Shown one piece after another: positions 42,219 through 50,280 of a stretch of DNA of 64,000 nucleotides. The position numbers and the translations under genes were made by a program. How positions within the stretch are numbered: position 1 is the stretch's first letter; each line of letters begins with the position of its first letter. Under the pieces are notes generated by a model, which did not search any database, was not told the DNA's origin, and saw only the letters and a list, made by a program, of their open reading frames with translations. Origin of the DNA: an uncultured Bacilli bacterium (GTDB lineage Bacteria > Bacillota_I > Bacilli_A > RF39 > UBA660); the NCBI GenBank assembly GCA_934085585.1, contig CAKOHI010000006.1:25874-89873 (forward strand), read 5' to 3'.

Positions 42219-42821
42219 ATGAAAAAAATATTAATTATAATAACAAGTATTTTATTATTAACAGGATGCAATAAAAAAACATATGATAATCCTATAATTA
42301 CAATGCAAATTAAAGATTATGGAACAATTAAAATAGAACTTTATCCTAAATATGCTCCGAATACTGTAGCAAATTTTGTAAATCTCGTAGAAAGTGGTTT
42401 TTATGACAACAATTCATTCCATCGTTTAGTACCAGGATTCGTTTTACAAGGTGGAGATCCAGATGGAAATGGAACCGGTGGACCAGGTTATAGTATCAAA
42501 GGTGAATTCAGAGAAAATGGTTATACAAAAAATACTTTAAAACACACAACGGGGATAATTTCAATGGCAAGAAGTTCTAATCCAAATAGTGCTGGTTCAC
42601 AATTTTTTATAGTTTTAGCAGATTCTGACATGGTAAGTCAATCTCTTGATAACAAATATGCGGCATTTGGTAAGGTTATCGAAGGCATGGACATAATAAA
42701 AAATATTGAAGATAATGAAAAAATAGAAAACAATCAAACAGGAAAATTAAAAGAAAATATTATAATAGAAAAAACAACTGTTGATACGTTTGGTAAAACA
42801 TACAAAGTAAATAAAGCATAA
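42219..42821 (+). CDS. Cyclophilin-type peptidyl-prolyl isomerase, lipoprotein
   Basis: Extracytoplasmic proline isomerase of 200 residues. A signal peptide with lipobox LLLTGC (Cys 17) is followed by a cyclophilin domain (about 27-190): APNTVANFVNLVESGFYD, FHRLVPGFVLQGGDPDGNG with the catalytic FHR-x3-F-x2-QGGD pattern, then MARSSNPNSAGSQFFI and FGKVIEGMD. It probably helps fold exported proteins on the outer membrane face, like PrsA in other Firmicutes. uppP follows after 40 bases, with a GGAG site. Confidence 0.93.
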   Translation: MKKILIIITSILLLTGCNKKTYDNPIITMQIKDYGTIKIELYPKYAPNTVANFVNLVESGFYDNNSFHRLVPGFVLQGGDPDGNGTGGPGYSIKGEFRENGYTKNTLKHTTGIISMARSSNPNSAGSQFFIVLADSDMVSQSLDNKYAAFGKVIEGMDIIKNIEDNEKIENNQTGKLKENIIIEKTTVDTFGKTYKVNKA

Positions 42822-42861
42822 ATTAAAAAGAAAAAAAATAATATTTAATAAGGAGTCATAA

Positions 42862-43674
42862 ATGAATAATATAATTACATATATAATTTTAGGAATCATT
42901 CAAGGAATAACGGAACCTCTGCCTATATCCAGTTCAGGTCACATATTTCTATTTAAAAATCTATTTAATACTACCATGTTTAATAGCTTAAATTTTGAAA
43001 TCATTTCAAATTTTGGTTCATTCATAGCAATATTTATAATCTTTTGGAAAGATATAAAAGATCTAGTTTCTTCTTTCTTTATATACATTTTTAATAAAGA
43101 AAAAAGAAAAGTTACTAAAGATAAATTTAAATATTGTTTATATGTTGTAGTTAGCACTATTCCTGTTGGAATAACTGGTTTTATTTTTAAAGACAAATTA
43201 GAAAATTTATATTCCTTAAAAGGATTAGCATTTGCATTTTTAATTACAGCCCTTGCTCTATTCATTGTTAAAAATATTAAAGGCACCAAAGAAGATAAAG
43301 ACATTACTTTAAAAGATGCTATTATTATTGGATTATTTCAAATGGTAACAATAATACCTGGTATAAGTAGAAGTGGTACAGTTCTTGTTGCTTGCCTACT
43401 TTGTCATTTAAAAAGAGAAACAGCATTAAAATACACATTTATTTTATATTTTCCAGTTAGTTGTGCCACATTACTTTTAGGAATAAGTGATTTAGCTAAT
43501 ACCCAAGAATTAAATACATTACTCGTACCATATTTACTTGGAATGATTGCTGCAGGTATAGTTACATATTTTTCTTACAAATGGTTAAGCAATTGGGTTA
43601 AAAAAGGTAAACTTTGGAAGTTTTCAATATATTGTCTATTATTATCATTATTCATTTTTATATATTTCAGATAA
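42862..43674 (+). CDS. uppP: Undecaprenyl-diphosphatase, BacA type
   Basis: Polytopic phosphatase of 270 residues that regenerates undecaprenyl phosphate and confers bacitracin tolerance. Conserved motifs are IQGITEPLPISSSGHIFL (about 13-30; the usual form is QG-x-TE-F/W-LPISSTGHL, so F/W is replaced by P and T by S) and the second motif PGISRSGTVL (about 167-176). About seven or eight membrane helices. With the PAP2 and DUF368 genes at 17526-19033 this genome has two routes for carrier-lipid dephosphorylation. Confidence 0.94.
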   Translation: MNNIITYIILGIIQGITEPLPISSSGHIFLFKNLFNTTMFNSLNFEIISNFGSFIAIFIIFWKDIKDLVSSFFIYIFNKEKRKVTKDKFKYCLYVVVSTIPVGITGFIFKDKLENLYSLKGLAFAFLITALALFIVKNIKGTKEDKDITLKDAIIIGLFQMVTIIPGISRSGTVLVACLLCHLKRETALKYTFILYFPVSCATLLLGISDLANTQELNTLLVPYLLGMIAAGIVTYFSYKWLSNWVKKGKLWKFSIYCLLLSLFIFIYFR

Positions 43675-43699
43675 CTACTTTAATGTAGTTTCTTTTTTT
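43673..43699 (+). terminator. uppP terminator
   Basis: Short stem AACTAC (43673-43678) / GTAGTT (43685-43690) followed by TCTTTTTTT. Confidence 0.7.
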
Positions 43700-43702
43700 A
43701 TC

Positions 43703-43728
43703 AAAAAAAAGGAAACCTTTCGGTCTCC
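43703..43728 (-). terminator. Terminator downstream of the second two-component operon
   Basis: Minus-strand stem GGAGACC (43722-43728) / GGTTTCC (43711-43717) with a GAAA tetraloop, then eight T's (complement of 43703-43710). It lies about 155 bases beyond the kinase stop, leaving room for a short transcript tail. Confidence 0.8.
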
Positions 43729-43749
43729 AATAAAGTGTGAGTTTTGAGT

Positions 43750-43815
43750 TTATATGTTAATTGTGTATAGTTTATATTTATATTTTATAAACTTAATCTT
43801 TATCTTATATAACAT
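43750..43815 (-). CDS. Possible 21-residue basic peptide in the kinase operon tail
   Basis: A strong AAAGGAGGG site (43816-43824) sits directly before an ATG, giving a 21-residue, lysine/tyrosine-rich peptide (MLYKIKIKFIKYK...). It stops 22 bases before the terminator at 43703-43728. Spacing of the site to the ATG is unusually tight, so translation is uncertain. Confidence 0.25.
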   Translation of the reverse strand: MLYKIKIKFIKYKYKLYTINI

Positions 43816-43882
43816 CCCTCCTTTGTTACAATTATATATTACTATACAATTATGAAATATTTATGTTGAAATAATGAAATTT

Positions 43883-45271
43883 TTATATTTTAATTTTAAA
43901 ATAAAATGTTGAACCTTTTTTAAGAACACTCTTAACTCCAAATTCATAACCATGAAGTTCAAGTATTTCTTTTACTATTGATAAACCAAGACCTGTAGAA
44001 ACAACATTTCTTTGATGGTTCTTATCATTTTTATAATATTTATTCCATATATAAGGAATATCAGATTCTTTTATACCTTTTCCAGTATCTATAATTTCTA
44101 CCAAATAATACTTTTTATGTTTTGTAACTCTGATTGTAACAGTTTTATCATCCCCAGTATAATTGATAGCATTATTAACTAAATTATAAATAACTTGATT
44201 TAACTTCTTTTTATCAGCTTTAAGAATTATTGAATCAGGTATATCGACATTTATTGTATATTTTTCTGTTTCTTTTATTATTTGATATCTTTTAACAATT
44301 TCTCTAATATCTTGGGCTAAATCAAATTGTTCAATTGAAAGTACATCAGCATTAGATTGCATTCTAGATAAATCTAAAATATCATTAACAAGAACTGTTA
44401 ATCTATCTGTTTCATCTACGATTATATCAAGATGTTCCTTCATTTTATCAACATCTTTATAAGAAATATCTCGAATCATTTCTGCATATGCTTTAATCAT
44501 CGTTAAAGGAGTCTTCAAATCATGTGAAACATTTGCCATTAAGTCTCTACGTAACTCATCAGTTTTTGCCATTTCTTTTTGGGCTTGTGATAAAGTTTCA
44601 GATAAATCATCAATTTCTTTTATACCAGATTCTTCAAAGGAAACATCAACATCTCCAGTACCCATTTTTTTAGCTTTATTTGTTATTTTAATAATAGGTT
44701 CAGTTATTTTACTAGATAAAAATATAGAAATAATTATAGCAATAAATATACCAATAAAACAAATATACATTAATTGTTTTTTAATAATCATTGTAAAATC
44801 TGATATATCTTCCAAATTTGAATAAATAAAAGTATATTTATCATCATCTAATTTTATACCATACATCAATGCTGAAATATGTTTGTCTTCATTTACAAAC
44901 TTATAAGACTTAAATTTATCATCAGATAAAGTAAAATTATACATTAATTCTCTAACTTTACTATTATTGGATTTTAATAAACATCCATTCATATTAATAT
45001 TATAAGTCCCTAATACCCCATTATCATCAGATAAAACTATACATACATCATTTTGATATGCAACATCTTGTAAAGTTGACACTAGATTATTACTATTTGT
45101 TTTTTTTAGTTCACTTACAATATTATCCATATTATCAATTTGTTCTTTTTCATAATAAATATCTAAAATTGTTATTTGACAAATCCACAGCAAAACAATT
45201 ATAACTATGTTATAAATTATTAAAAAAAACAAAGTTTTTCCTTGAATGCTCGTCTTCTTACTTTTCTTCAT
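43883..45271 (-). CDS. Sensor histidine kinase with HAMP domain (PhoR/WalK-like layout)
   Basis: Membrane kinase of about 462 residues, partner of the regulator encoded upstream. The frame opens at 45307, but ATG 45271 (MKKSKKTS) with a 14-base overlap is more natural. Two membrane helices (about 10-32 and 165-187) flank an extracellular sensor of about 130 residues. A HAMP segment (SSKITEPIIKITNKAKKMGT), HisKA with NVSHDLKTPLTMIKAYAEMI, and HATPase with N-box NLVNNAINYTGD and IDTGKGI follow, ending STFYFKIKI. It lacks a PAS domain, unlike WalK. The signal is unknown. Confidence 0.94.
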   Translation of the reverse strand: MKKSKKTSIQGKTLFFLIIYNIVIIVLLWICQITILDIYYEKEQIDNMDNIVSELKKTNSNNLVSTLQDVAYQNDVCIVLSDDNGVLGTYNINMNGCLLKSNNSKVRELMYNFTLSDDKFKSYKFVNEDKHISALMYGIKLDDDKYTFIYSNLEDISDFTMIIKKQLMYICFIGIFIAIIISIFLSSKITEPIIKITNKAKKMGTGDVDVSFEESGIKEIDDLSETLSQAQKEMAKTDELRRDLMANVSHDLKTPLTMIKAYAEMIRDISYKDVDKMKEHLDIIVDETDRLTVLVNDILDLSRMQSNADVLSIEQFDLAQDIREIVKRYQIIKETEKYTINVDIPDSIILKADKKKLNQVIYNLVNNAINYTGDDKTVTIRVTKHKKYYLVEIIDTGKGIKESDIPYIWNKYYKNDKNHQRNVVSTGLGLSIVKEILELHGYEFGVKSVLKKGSTFYFKIKI

Positions 45272-45923
45272 ATAAAAATTTATATCCCATTCCACGTACA
45301 GTGACAATCATATCTTTATATTTTCCTAAATGTTTTCTTAAAGTCTTTACATGAGTATCAACTGTTCTATCATCACCATAAAAATCATAACCCCAGATAT
45401 GACTAAGTAAGTTTTCTCTAGACAAAGCTATATTTTTATTATCAATAAAATATTTAAGTAAATCATATTCTTTCGGAGTCAAATATATCTTTTCTCCATC
45501 AACATAAACATCATGAGCTATATCATCTAATTTAATACCAGCTATTTGACTTACACTACTAACTCCATCTCTTCTTTTGGTAATAGCTTTAATTCTAGCT
45601 ACTAATTCTTTTGGACTAAATGGTTTAGTAACATAATCATCAATTCCTAAATCAAACCCTATTAATTTGTCATATTCTTCTCCACGAGCTGATAGCATTA
45701 TAAAAGGTATATCTTTAAGTTTTTTTATTTCTCTACATGCTGTGTATCCATCCATTTTGGGCATCATAATATCCATAATTATAATATCAAAATCTTTAGA
45801 TTTAACTTTTTCTATTGCTTCAATTCCATTAGATGCTTCATCTACTTCCATATTTTCTAATAAAAGATATTCTTTTATAACATCTCTGATTAACTTTTCA
45901 TCATCTACTACTAAAACACGCAT
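45258..45923 (-). CDS. OmpR/PhoB-type response regulator
   Basis: Response regulator of about 221 residues. ATG 45923 is preferred over 45935 because AGGTGG stands just before it. Receiver domain: VVDDEKLIRDVI, phospho-acceptor Asp in FDIIIMDIMMPKMDG (about residue 51), S/T in IMLSARGEE and K in YVTKPFSPKEL. Winged-helix output domain: ALSRENLLSHIWGYDFYGDD, RTVDTHVKTLRKHLGK and a GMGYKF end. The sensor kinase overlaps its end. No adjacent transporter suggests a target. Confidence 0.95.
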   Translation of the reverse strand: MRVLVVDDEKLIRDVIKEYLLLENMEVDEASNGIEAIEKVKSKDFDIIIMDIMMPKMDGYTACREIKKLKDIPFIMLSARGEEYDKLIGFDLGIDDYVTKPFSPKELVARIKAITKRRDGVSSVSQIAGIKLDDIAHDVYVDGEKIYLTPKEYDLLKYFIDNKNIALSRENLLSHIWGYDFYGDDRTVDTHVKTLRKHLGKYKDMIVTVRGMGYKFLYEEK

Positions 45924-45981
45924 TATTTTCACCACCTAATAACAAATTATAAATACATAATGTGAAAAACATATGAAATAT

Positions 45982-46386
45982 TTATCTATTTCTATTATTT
46001 TCTAAATCGATATAAGGTATAACCTTAACCGTCCGCTCACTTCCTTCAATACAACTTATTTGCTTAATATACTCTTCTTGATACACAAAAACATCAATAC
46101 TATATATTTCTTTTTCAGACTGCAAAAATTTAAAAACATTATAAAATTTATAACCATTTTTAACAGGTTTTATTATTGAATCAAAACAAATATTTTCTTT
46201 ATTACCTGCAAACATTCCATTTGCATTTATTTTATCATCATCTTTATTTAATGACAATTGAACAATTTTCCCATCATTTAATATATCTAAATTTCCAAAA
46301 AAATATCTTAATTCTCTAGCTTGCTCCATTGATATACCATTAAAAGGAAACCATTTTTCTTGCTCATAAATATCTCTAAATTCCAT
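45982..46386 (-). CDS. Hypothetical protein, 134 residues
   Basis: Not recognised. ATG 46386 is chosen because AAGGAG lies upstream; the open frame extends to 46473 but that extension is hydrophobic noise. The protein is soluble with EFRDIYEQEKWFPFNGISME at its start, an EQARELRYFF helix and a beta-rich C-terminal half (IYSIDVFVYQEEYIKQISC). It is encoded between the two-component operon and the YtxH cluster, preceded by a perfect palindromic terminator. Confidence 0.6.
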   Translation of the reverse strand: MEFRDIYEQEKWFPFNGISMEQARELRYFFGNLDILNDGKIVQLSLNKDDDKINANGMFAGNKENICFDSIIKPVKNGYKFYNVFKFLQSEKEIYSIDVFVYQEEYIKQISCIEGSERTVKVIPYIDLENNRNR

Positions 46387-46463
46387 AATAGTATTTCTCC
46401 TTATAAGGATTATAACAAACAATTCATAAATAAGCAAATTTATATGTACTTCAACCCAAAATA

Positions 46464-46484
46464 AAACTTCCAAATTTGGAAGTT
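46464..46484 (-). terminator. Palindromic terminator after the YtxH gene
   Basis: AACTTCCAAA/TTTGGAAGTT perfect dyad around 46474, T's on both sides; it lies 8 bases past the YtxH stop. Confidence 0.65.
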
Positions 46485-46491
46485 TATTTAA

Positions 46492-46908
46492 TTATTTTTC
46501 TTCAGTTTCAAGTTTAGCAACAATCTTTTTTAAAGTATCAGCTGTAGCTTGTTTTAATTCAGCAACACTTTTTTCAAGAACTGGTGTTCCTTTTTCAACA
46601 GCTAAATTATATAATTCTTCAGCTTTCTTTTGAATTTTAGTTGCTTTAGATTTAGCAATCTTTAATACTTTTTCTTTATCTAAATCTTTAAGTTCTTTTT
46701 GAAGTTCATTTACTTTTTTTACAATAGTTTCTTTTACATCTTCAGCTTTAATAGATTTAACCTTTTCTAATACTTCATCAAACTTTTTCTTTAAATCAGC
46801 TCTTGTTTCCTTTCCAGTCTTCGGAGCAAATAATAATCCTAGTCCAGCACCGATTGCTGCTCCACAAACAAATTTTCCTAATCCACCTTTTTTCATATTA
46901 TTCTTCAC
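46492..46908 (-). CDS. YtxH-domain protein
   Basis: Protein of 138 residues. A GTG start at 46908 is supported by AAGGAAG five bases upstream. The N-terminal glycine-rich hydrophobic segment GLGKFVCGAAIGAGLGLLFA and following PKTGKETRADLKKKFDE are the hallmark of YtxH-family stress proteins; the remainder is a long Lys/Glu-rich coiled-coil helix. It probably associates with the membrane through the N-terminal segment. The gene overlaps the DUF948-like gene upstream, as YtxG/YtxH-type pairs do in Bacillus. Confidence 0.9.
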   Translation of the reverse strand: MKNNMKKGGLGKFVCGAAIGAGLGLLFAPKTGKETRADLKKKFDEVLEKVKSIKAEDVKETIVKKVNELQKELKDLDKEKVLKIAKSKATKIQKKAEELYNLAVEKGTPVLEKSVAELKQATADTLKKIVAKLETEEK

Positions 46909-47185
46909 TTTCTTCCTTTCTTTTTTTTCTAAATAATAATTTACTAAATAGATTTCCTGTTACTTCAACTACTTTATCAGTAAAAGAAGCAATTTTGTCA
47001 GTTGTAAAATCTATAATACTAAATATTGAATTCAATGATTCAACTTTTTCATTAACATTATCTACTACTTTTTCTAACTTATTCATAGTTATTATAGTTT
47101 TAATTCCTAAAATTATTCCTATAGTAAGTAAAGCTATTAATAGTAAATAAATAACAATAGGTAAAAAACTTAACCAAAAATCCAC
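46898..47185 (-). CDS. DUF948-like anchored coiled-coil protein
   Basis: Protein of 95 residues with one N-terminal membrane helix (about 5-30), then a coiled-coil region (NKLEKVVDNVNEKVESLNSI) and a basic/acidic tail (RKKRKEESEE). This matches the YtxG/DUF948 layout. It overlaps YtxH by 11 bases and touches the disordered-protein gene upstream by 1 base, forming one operon with them and a lipoprotein gene. Confidence 0.75.
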   Translation of the reverse strand: MDFWLSFLPIVIYLLLIALLTIGIILGIKTIITMNKLEKVVDNVNEKVESLNSIFSIIDFTTDKIASFTDKVVEVTGNLFSKLLFRKKRKEESEE

Positions 47186-48096
47186 TAAATATCACCATCC
47201 TCTCTATTATCATACATTGAATCTATCAAATCAAACAAATCATTTTCTAATGTATCATCTTCTTCAATTTGTTTTGATTCATTTTTATTTTCTTCATTTT
47301 TTAAAGATAATTCTTCTAAATCTTCATCAACTTTTTCATAATCTAAAGGATCATTAACAACTTCAGGTTTTTCTACCAACTTTTCATTTTCATGATTATC
47401 ATCATCATTAACAGGTATAGTTATATCAGATGTATCTTCTAATAATTCATCTATAGTTTTAACTTTTTGTTTCTTTTCTTCTTCATCTTCTTTTAATTTA
47501 ACTGTTACAGTTTCTTCATAAAGTGTAGTTGTTGGTTCTTTTTCTTCACCAAAAGCTTTTTTTCTAACACTATTAAAATCTAAATTATTTGTACTACTTA
47601 CTTCAGATTTATTCTTTATATCCTCTGGTTTATAATCCTCATTTAAAATACCATAAACCGGAGATATAATCGGAGAAGGTTTAAATTTTTTCTTCTCTAC
47701 AACTTCTGTTCTTTCTATTTTTTCAAAACGCCCCATGTCATATCTTTTTTCTGTTTTCTTTTTTCTTTCATATTCTAAAACATTCGTAGTTGCTTTAGGC
47801 TTTGAAACTCTACTCATATTTGTAAATTCTTCTTCATCAAAATCTGGAAAAGAAAAAGAATTATCAGACTTAAATAAATCACGTTCATTCACATTATCTA
47901 ATTTAGGTTCTTGAAAAACTTGTTGCGTAGGTTTTGGTGCTACTTTTTCCACAGGTTCTTCATATTTTTTTTGAGGTTCTATTTTTTCTGCAATAGGTTT
48001 AGTATCTTCTTTTTTTTCTTTTTTAGAAGTACTAACTTCTTCATCATCTTCAATTTCCTCAAATAATATTCCTTTTATTTTATTTAATAATCCCAC
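47185..48096 (-). CDS. Long acidic, probably disordered protein with a conserved-looking linear motif
   Basis: Protein of 303 residues with GTG start (AAGGTGGA upstream). It begins with a short amphipathic helix (MGLLNKIKGILFEEIED) and is then mostly low-complexity, rich in Glu, Lys and Asp, with no membrane segment. One island stands out: KKKFKPSPIISPVYGILNED (about 132-151), a hydrophobic, Pro-containing stretch that looks like a short binding motif. An acidic helical tail (DDTLENDLFDLIDSMYD) ends the chain. It lies between a lipoprotein gene and DUF948/YtxH genes. It may be a scaffold for cell-envelope or division proteins; that is inference. Confidence 0.65.
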   Translation of the reverse strand: MGLLNKIKGILFEEIEDDEEVSTSKKEKKEDTKPIAEKIEPQKKYEEPVEKVAPKPTQQVFQEPKLDNVNERDLFKSDNSFSFPDFDEEEFTNMSRVSKPKATTNVLEYERKKKTEKRYDMGRFEKIERTEVVEKKKFKPSPIISPVYGILNEDYKPEDIKNKSEVSSTNNLDFNSVRKKAFGEEKEPTTTLYEETVTVKLKEDEEEKKQKVKTIDELLEDTSDITIPVNDDDNHENEKLVEKPEVVNDPLDYEKVDEDLEELSLKNEENKNESKQIEEDDTLENDLFDLIDSMYDNREDGDI

Positions 48097-48110
48097 AGTA
48101 ATCCACCTTT

Positions 48111-48746
48111 CTAACTAATTAAATCAGGGTCAGGAATTTTCTTTTCCTCTTCTGTATAATCATCATCTACTGTTAAATAATTACTTTCACTACCCGCAGT
48201 ATTAAATATATTGAATTCTTCTTCATTAAAATTAAGAATATCATCGCCCATTAAATTAGCAATTATACTATCATTATACTCAATACTTTTTAATATGTTT
48301 ATAATAGATAACATAGCATTATTACAATTACTTTTATCTACTATCACTTCTATTTTAGCATAATTATACATAATTTCAACTAAATATTTATCATTTTTTA
48401 ATAAATTTATTTCAACATAGCCAAATTTGTTATCAAAATTTATTTTTTGAGAATATATTGCTGTAGAAATAATATTATATTCACTATTAATTTTTTTATA
48501 ATAACTTACCATGTCAACATAAAGATAATATCTATAATTTTCATCTTCAATTACTTCATTATATAATTTACTACTATAAACTTTCATTCCTCTAGGTAAA
48601 TAATAACTATACCCAGTTCTATAAACATTACTGCTTGAAGCTTTCGTAGCAATATTTCCAACTATTTCTCCGTAATCTGATTTATTTATATTTGTACATC
48701 CAGTTAATAAAACTAATAAACAAACAAATAGTAATACTTTTTTCAT
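48111..48746 (-). CDS. Lipoprotein, 211 residues
   Basis: Signal peptide KKVLLFVCLLVLLTGC with the lipobox cysteine at residue 17, then an extracytoplasmic domain: SNVYRTGYSYYLPRGMKVYS (a likely conserved core strand-loop), a beta-rich middle and an acidic C-terminal tail (VDDDYTEEEKKIPDPD). Family not recognised. It is the first gene of a four-gene operon with the disordered protein, DUF948-like and YtxH genes, so it may work at the membrane with them. Confidence 0.78.
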   Translation of the reverse strand: MKKVLLFVCLLVLLTGCTNINKSDYGEIVGNIATKASSSNVYRTGYSYYLPRGMKVYSSKLYNEVIEDENYRYYLYVDMVSYYKKINSEYNIISTAIYSQKINFDNKFGYVEINLLKNDKYLVEIMYNYAKIEVIVDKSNCNNAMLSIINILKSIEYNDSIIANLMGDDILNFNEEEFNIFNTAGSESNYLTVDDDYTEEEKKIPDPDLIS

Positions 48747-48855
48747 ACTTAACCTCTACTTACAATTATATCAAAAAAACACCAACTAATAAAGTATAAT
48801 TTTTTGATAAAATCTCTTTAAAATTTAAAACTTTTGTCAAACAATGTCGAAATGC

Positions 48856-48883
48856 TTGCATTAACAAAAAATATAAGTATAAT
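48856..48883 (+). promoter_or_regulatory. Promoter of the second small-RNA candidate
   Basis: -35 TTGCAT (48856-48861), 16-base spacer, perfect -10 TATAAT (48878-48883), pointing into a region with no plus-strand protein gene. Confidence 0.75.
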
Positions 48884-48889
48884 AACTAA

Positions 48890-49000
48890 CTGTTACCTGA
48901 TTCTTTTAATAAATATCATATTTAATTCTTTGGTTTCTAACACAGGTAACAAATAAGTTATATCCAAACTTAATCTTCTCTACAAGGATATAACTTTTTT
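48890..49000 (+). ncRNA. Second candidate small structured RNA, about 110 nt
   Basis: From the promoter at 48856-48883 to the terminator ending near 49000. The 5' end forms a perfect 8-base basal stem GTTACCTG (48892-48899) / CAGGTAAC (48943-48950). It encloses about 43 pyrimidine- and A/U-rich bases with a small AAATA-TCA-TATTT hairpin inside. A 4-base linker leads to an 11-base terminator stem AAGTTATATCC (48955-48965) / GGATATAACTT (48986-48996) with a 20-base loop and T tail. No open frame with ribosome site and no known RNA core seen. The layout parallels the candidate at 23232-23330. Confidence 0.58.
48955..49000 (+). terminator. Terminator of the second small-RNA candidate
   Basis: Perfect 11-base stem (48955-48965 / 48986-48996), 20-base loop, T run only on the plus-strand side, so it serves a plus-strand transcript and not trmB. 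Confidence 0.8.
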
Positions 49001-49595
49001 ATTTACTTACATCAACATATTTTATTTTTATTCCCATTTTACTAAATTTTTCTTCATATTCGGTCATTACATTATCAATATCATCACTATGTAAATCATT
49101 ACTAATCTTATTAATATGATAACCATATTCTTTATATTGCTCTAAACTAAATTGAAAAAGATTATCATTATCTGTTTTTTGTACTATATGTGGTTTTCCT
49201 TTAAAAAATTTATCATAAGTTTGCAAATAATTAGTTGATGTTAATCTTCTTTTAGCATGTCTATCTTTAGGCCAAGGATCAGAAAAATTAAGATATATTG
49301 TATCAATTTTCTTATCTAATAAATTCTCAATATTAGCAATATCACTAATTAATATTTTTAAATTACTAGGTTTATATTCATTTATCTTTTTTATAGCAAC
49401 ACTGGCAACACTACTATATTTTTCTACTCCAATAAAATTTATATTTGGATTATTTATTGCCATATTTAAAATAAATTGCCCTTTTCCCATTCCAATCTCT
49501 AAACAAACTGGATTATCATTATCAAAATTACCTTCATAAAAATAATCACATTTTTCTAATACTTCATCTTTATCTTTTGGATTTCTCATTCTCAT
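48999..49595 (-). CDS. trmB: tRNA (guanine-N7)-methyltransferase
   Basis: SAM-dependent enzyme of 198 residues forming m7G46 in tRNA. Motifs: MRMRNPK at the start, CLEIGMGKGQFILNMA (SAM-binding loop), FIGVEKYSSVA (acidic residue for the SAM ribose), the family-specific LNFSDPWPKDRHAKRRLT (about 106-123) and VQKTDNDNLF. Slightly short for the family because N- and C-terminal extensions are absent. The ribosome site is weak. It is divergent from the 99-residue coiled-coil gene. Confidence 0.95.
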   Translation of the reverse strand: MRMRNPKDKDEVLEKCDYFYEGNFDNDNPVCLEIGMGKGQFILNMAINNPNINFIGVEKYSSVASVAIKKINEYKPSNLKILISDIANIENLLDKKIDTIYLNFSDPWPKDRHAKRRLTSTNYLQTYDKFFKGKPHIVQKTDNDNLFQFSLEQYKEYGYHINKISNDLHSDDIDNVMTEYEEKFSKMGIKIKYVDVSK

Positions 49596-49645
49596 ATTAT
49601 CAACTTCTTTCTCATTTACATATACTATTTGTAAGGAGGCTACTC

Positions 49646-49945
49646 ATGAGAAAAAATAGAAACTCATTTTTTACTGAATCAAACATGAATTATTCAAATT
49701 TTCAAGCACAAGGTGCCATACCTCAAGCAATGCCATATGCAAATACCAATTATAATTCTTATTATCAAGCCCCAAATGCTCCAGGTATGCCCTATGTTGA
49801 CAATACAGATTCAATAGAAAATAGACTTGCCAAAATGGAACGTCAAATAAATCGTCTAAATGCTAGAGTAAACAAACTTGAAAGTCTAAATACAACATTT
49901 TTAGATGATAATATTGATACAACTGGTAATATGTATATGCTTTAA
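49646..49945 (+). CDS. Small Asn/Tyr-rich protein with C-terminal coiled coil
   Basis: Protein of 99 residues; ATG 49646 is chosen because AAGGAGG lies six bases upstream. The N-terminal half is low-complexity, rich in Asn, Tyr, Ala, Pro and Gln (NTNYNSYYQAPNAPGMPY), like small spore-coat or surface-layer-type proteins. The C-terminal half has clean heptads (ENRLAKMERQINRLNARVNK) for a coiled coil. No signal peptide. Function unknown. It converges with a Cse60-like gene (4-base overlap). Confidence 0.65.
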   Translation: MRKNRNSFFTESNMNYSNFQAQGAIPQAMPYANTNYNSYYQAPNAPGMPYVDNTDSIENRLAKMERQINRLNARVNKLESLNTTFLDDNIDTTGNMYML

Positions 49946-50112
49946 TTATAAATAATCATTGCACTAAAACAATATATTTGTTCTTCTCCACATACTGCAA
50001 TTGCCACTTGATACTTGATATCTATTATATCAAAATCTCCAGAATTTAGAAAGCCATTTACAACACTTTCTAAATCTTTTTCATGTCCTTCATCAAATAC
50101 CTTAACTTTCAT
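49942..50112 (-). CDS. Cse60-like small protein
   Basis: Protein of 56 residues; ATG 50112 is preferred since GGTGGGAT precedes it. The pattern MKVKVFDEGHEKDLESVVNG at the N-terminus, DIIDIKYQVAIAV in the middle and the C-terminal YCFSAMIIY matches, from memory, the Cse60 family, whose Bacillus member is expressed under sporulation sigma-E. No function is established for the family. It forms a single small unit next to leuS. Confidence 0.65.
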   Translation of the reverse strand: MKVKVFDEGHEKDLESVVNGFLNSGDFDIIDIKYQVAIAVCGEEQIYCFSAMIIYN

Positions 50113-50248
50113 ATATCCCACCAATTATATTTTATAACAATAAACTTAAATAATTTGTCAGATTATATACTTATATCAATACTCTTTTTATTTTAACCAT
50201 ATCCATTGAAAATTTTTGCCACTTTTACCACTTTTTTTCAATGAAAAA

Positions 50249-50280
50249 GAATTGTTATTTAACAACAATATTAACAATTC
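50249..50280 (-). terminator. leuS terminator with the stop codon in its loop
   Basis: Stem GAATTGTT (50249-50256) / AACAATTC (50273-50280), then T's on the minus strand (complement of 50244-50248). The leuS stop 50255-50257 lies at the stem edge. Confidence 0.75.
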
